Assembly: GCA_934394435.1 (NCBI GenBank)
Contig: CAKRRN010000019.1
Span: forward strand, 1 to 44,764
DNA from: an uncultured Bacteroidaceae bacterium
Lineage (GTDB): Bacteria; Bacteroidota; Bacteroidia; Bacteroidales; Bacteroidaceae
Length of the DNA stretch: 44,764 nt
Reading direction: 5' to 3'
Under the pieces are notes generated by a model. It was not told where the DNA came from, did no database searches, and saw only the letters and a list, made by a program, of their open reading frames with translations. Position 1 is the stretch's first letter. Every line of letters begins with the position of its first letter. The translations under genes were made by a program, and so were the position numbers. Of this stretch, positions 43,676-44,764 are shown piece by piece.

Positions 43676-44029
43676 CTATTCCTGGGGTGTCTCTCGCTCC
43701 TTTTTGGTGGAGAGCATTTCCATAGAATTGGCCATAATCTGTATCTCTCGTCTGGTGGAGCCATTACGATCCTCTATCGTTCGGGTATATATTTCGCCTT
43801 CCACATAGAGTCGGTCGCCCTTGTGTACATATTGCTCCACGATTTCTGCCAGCCTTCTGTAAAATACGACAAAGTGCCATTCTGTACGGTCAGGCACTTC
43901 ACCTCCGCTTGGTAGTTTGTATCCTTTCTCTGTTGTTGCCAACCAAAGATTTGCCACACAAAGTCCCTTGTCTGCGTATCTCACCTCTGGGTCTTTGCCT
44001 ACATATCCAATCAGCATTACCTTATTCAT
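43676..44029 (-). CDS. ssb: Single-stranded DNA-binding protein, short form
   Basis: 117 residues. OB-fold markers: MNKVMLIGYVGKDPEVRY, then EWHFVVFYRRLAEIVEQYVHKGDRLYVEGEI, matching SSB. The protein lacks the Gly-rich linker and the acidic DDDIPF-type tip that recruits partner proteins; it ends in KKERETPQE. It is therefore probably a secondary SSB rather than the main replication one. It has its own -7 element (44053-44060) between mutY and ssb, and gldE follows after 10 bp. Confidence 0.9.
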   Translation of the reverse strand: MNKVMLIGYVGKDPEVRYADKGLCVANLWLATTEKGYKLPSGGEVPDRTEWHFVVFYRRLAEIVEQYVHKGDRLYVEGEIYTRTIEDRNGSTRREIQIMANSMEMLSTKKERETPQE

Positions 44030-44052
44030 GTCACGTATGTTTTTTCTGTTGG

Positions 44053-44060
44053 CAAAATTA
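44053..44060 (-). promoter_or_regulatory. ssb-gldE promoter, -7 element
   Basis: TAATTTTG on the minus strand matches TAnnTTTG, 23 bp before the ssb ATG. Confidence 0.55.
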
Positions 44061-44084
44061 AGTATTTATCTGTTTGCTTCAAAA

Positions 44085-44764
44085 TTAACGAGAACGTATT
44101 TTCTTCCAAATAGCTTCAAGCGGACGTGGCAAAGCACATGCGTCCACTTCGTCTGCACTCATCCAGATACCTTCAGGCTCATGAAAAGCAGCATCTGTCA
44201 GACACTCGTAGAAATCCAAGTGTAACATGCGATGCGTGAGCCGATGGCTTACTCCTGCCTCAAGTAGAGTCAGACTTCCTGGTGGCATCTGTCGCTCTAC
44301 TTCAACTGGTGTGAGAGATTTCTGGGATTCTATTACAGGAAACTGGTACAAACCACGATAAATATCTCCTTTGGGCCTTTTCTGCATTAGGAACCGTTCG
44401 TCGGACTTTCTTCTGATGCATACAAAGGTGAGGTAACGTTCTGTGAGCTTTATATTGTGTTGCTTGATAGGCAACTTATCTACTTGATGGATGGATAGTG
44501 CCACACAAGTGTCTGCCAAAGGGCATTGTGTGCATAGGGGAGCCTGTGGCTTACAGACCATGGCACCAAAGTCCATTATTGCCTGGTTGTATAAAGCAGG
44601 ATTATGCTCGTCAAGATGCATCTGAGCAATAGCTGAAAACTCACGCATTCCTGCAGGGGTGTCAATAGGAGTTTTATTGGACTCGTATCGCGCCAGCACA
44701 CGATACACATTGCCGTCCAACACCGCATGAGCCTCGTCATAGGCAAAGCTAGCTATGGCTGCTG
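44085..44764 (-). CDS. mutY: A/G-specific adenine glycosylase MutY, C-terminal part
   Basis: The frame stays open to the right window edge (AAIASFAYDEAHAVLDGNV), so the gene is cut and the N-terminal helix-hairpin-helix is not visible. Seen here: VLDGNVYRVLARY with the conserved Asp of the glycosylase site, AIMDFGAMVC, then the [4Fe-4S] ligands C-x6-C-x2-C-x5-C (CKPQAPLCTQCPLADTC). The C-terminal NUDIX-like 8-oxoG recognition domain starts near FLMQKRPKGDIYRGLYQFP. MutY removes adenine mispaired with 8-oxoguanine. Confidence 0.95.
   Translation of the reverse strand, partial: AAIASFAYDEAHAVLDGNVYRVLARYESNKTPIDTPAGMREFSAIAQMHLDEHNPALYNQAIMDFGAMVCKPQAPLCTQCPLADTCVALSIHQVDKLPIKQHNIKLTERYLTFVCIRRKSDERFLMQKRPKGDIYRGLYQFPVIESQKSLTPVEVERQMPPGSLTLLEAGVSHRLTHRMLHLDFYECLTDAAFHEPEGIWMSADEVDACALPRPLEAIWKKIRSR

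Overview
The window looks like a Bacteroidetes chromosome, most likely Prevotella or a close relative. The evidence is the repeated TAnnTTTG (-7) promoter element, the lack of Shine-Dalgarno sequences before most genes, the gene order mutY-ssb-gldE, a Tgt without the usual cysteine zinc site, and several secreted glycan-degrading enzymes. No rRNA, tRNA or CRISPR array was recognised.

Layout. (1) 1-5568: accessory island. It holds the 3' end of a RecB-like PD-(D/E)XK nuclease gene, a GmrSD-type DUF262/DUF1524 gene, a decayed fic gene, a tyrosine recombinase and a zinc-finger protein with four tandem helix-turn-helix repeats. It abuts the 3' end of mnmE, whose last codons lie in an inverted repeat that could be an attachment site. 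(2) 5569-15090 (minus): a tight housekeeping run, lon-tgt-lptG-DEAD helicase-HAD phosphatase-patatin-mnmE. (3) 15233-20757: trmN6 and rmuC (plus), a 424-bp element with inverted-repeat ends, a small conserved gene, a cell-wall amidase and a LOG-family protein. (4) 20937-30077: a saccharolytic cluster without SusC/SusD: GH78 rhamnosidase, EEP-family hydrolase, GH2 enzyme, SGNH esterase and aldose epimerase, with a 1.1-kb gene-poor gap. (5) 30264-40016 (plus): fhs-glpA-glpB-glpC-sn-glycerol-1-phosphate dehydrogenase-GlpT-like transporter-HAD-IIA phosphatase, ending in a strong terminator. (6) 40292-42276: a lipoprotein gene and a repeat-rich gap. (7) 42277-44764 (minus): gldE, ssb and partial mutY.

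The two most notable systems are these. The glp operon carries an enzyme specific for the archaeal glycerophosphate enantiomer together with machinery for the bacterial enantiomer and a HAD-IIA phosphatase, echoing the AraL-AraM pairing of Bacillus. The intergenic gaps hold four arrays of 21-22-bp tandem repeats, most with palindromic units; two of the arrays sit inside copies of one dispersed non-coding element.
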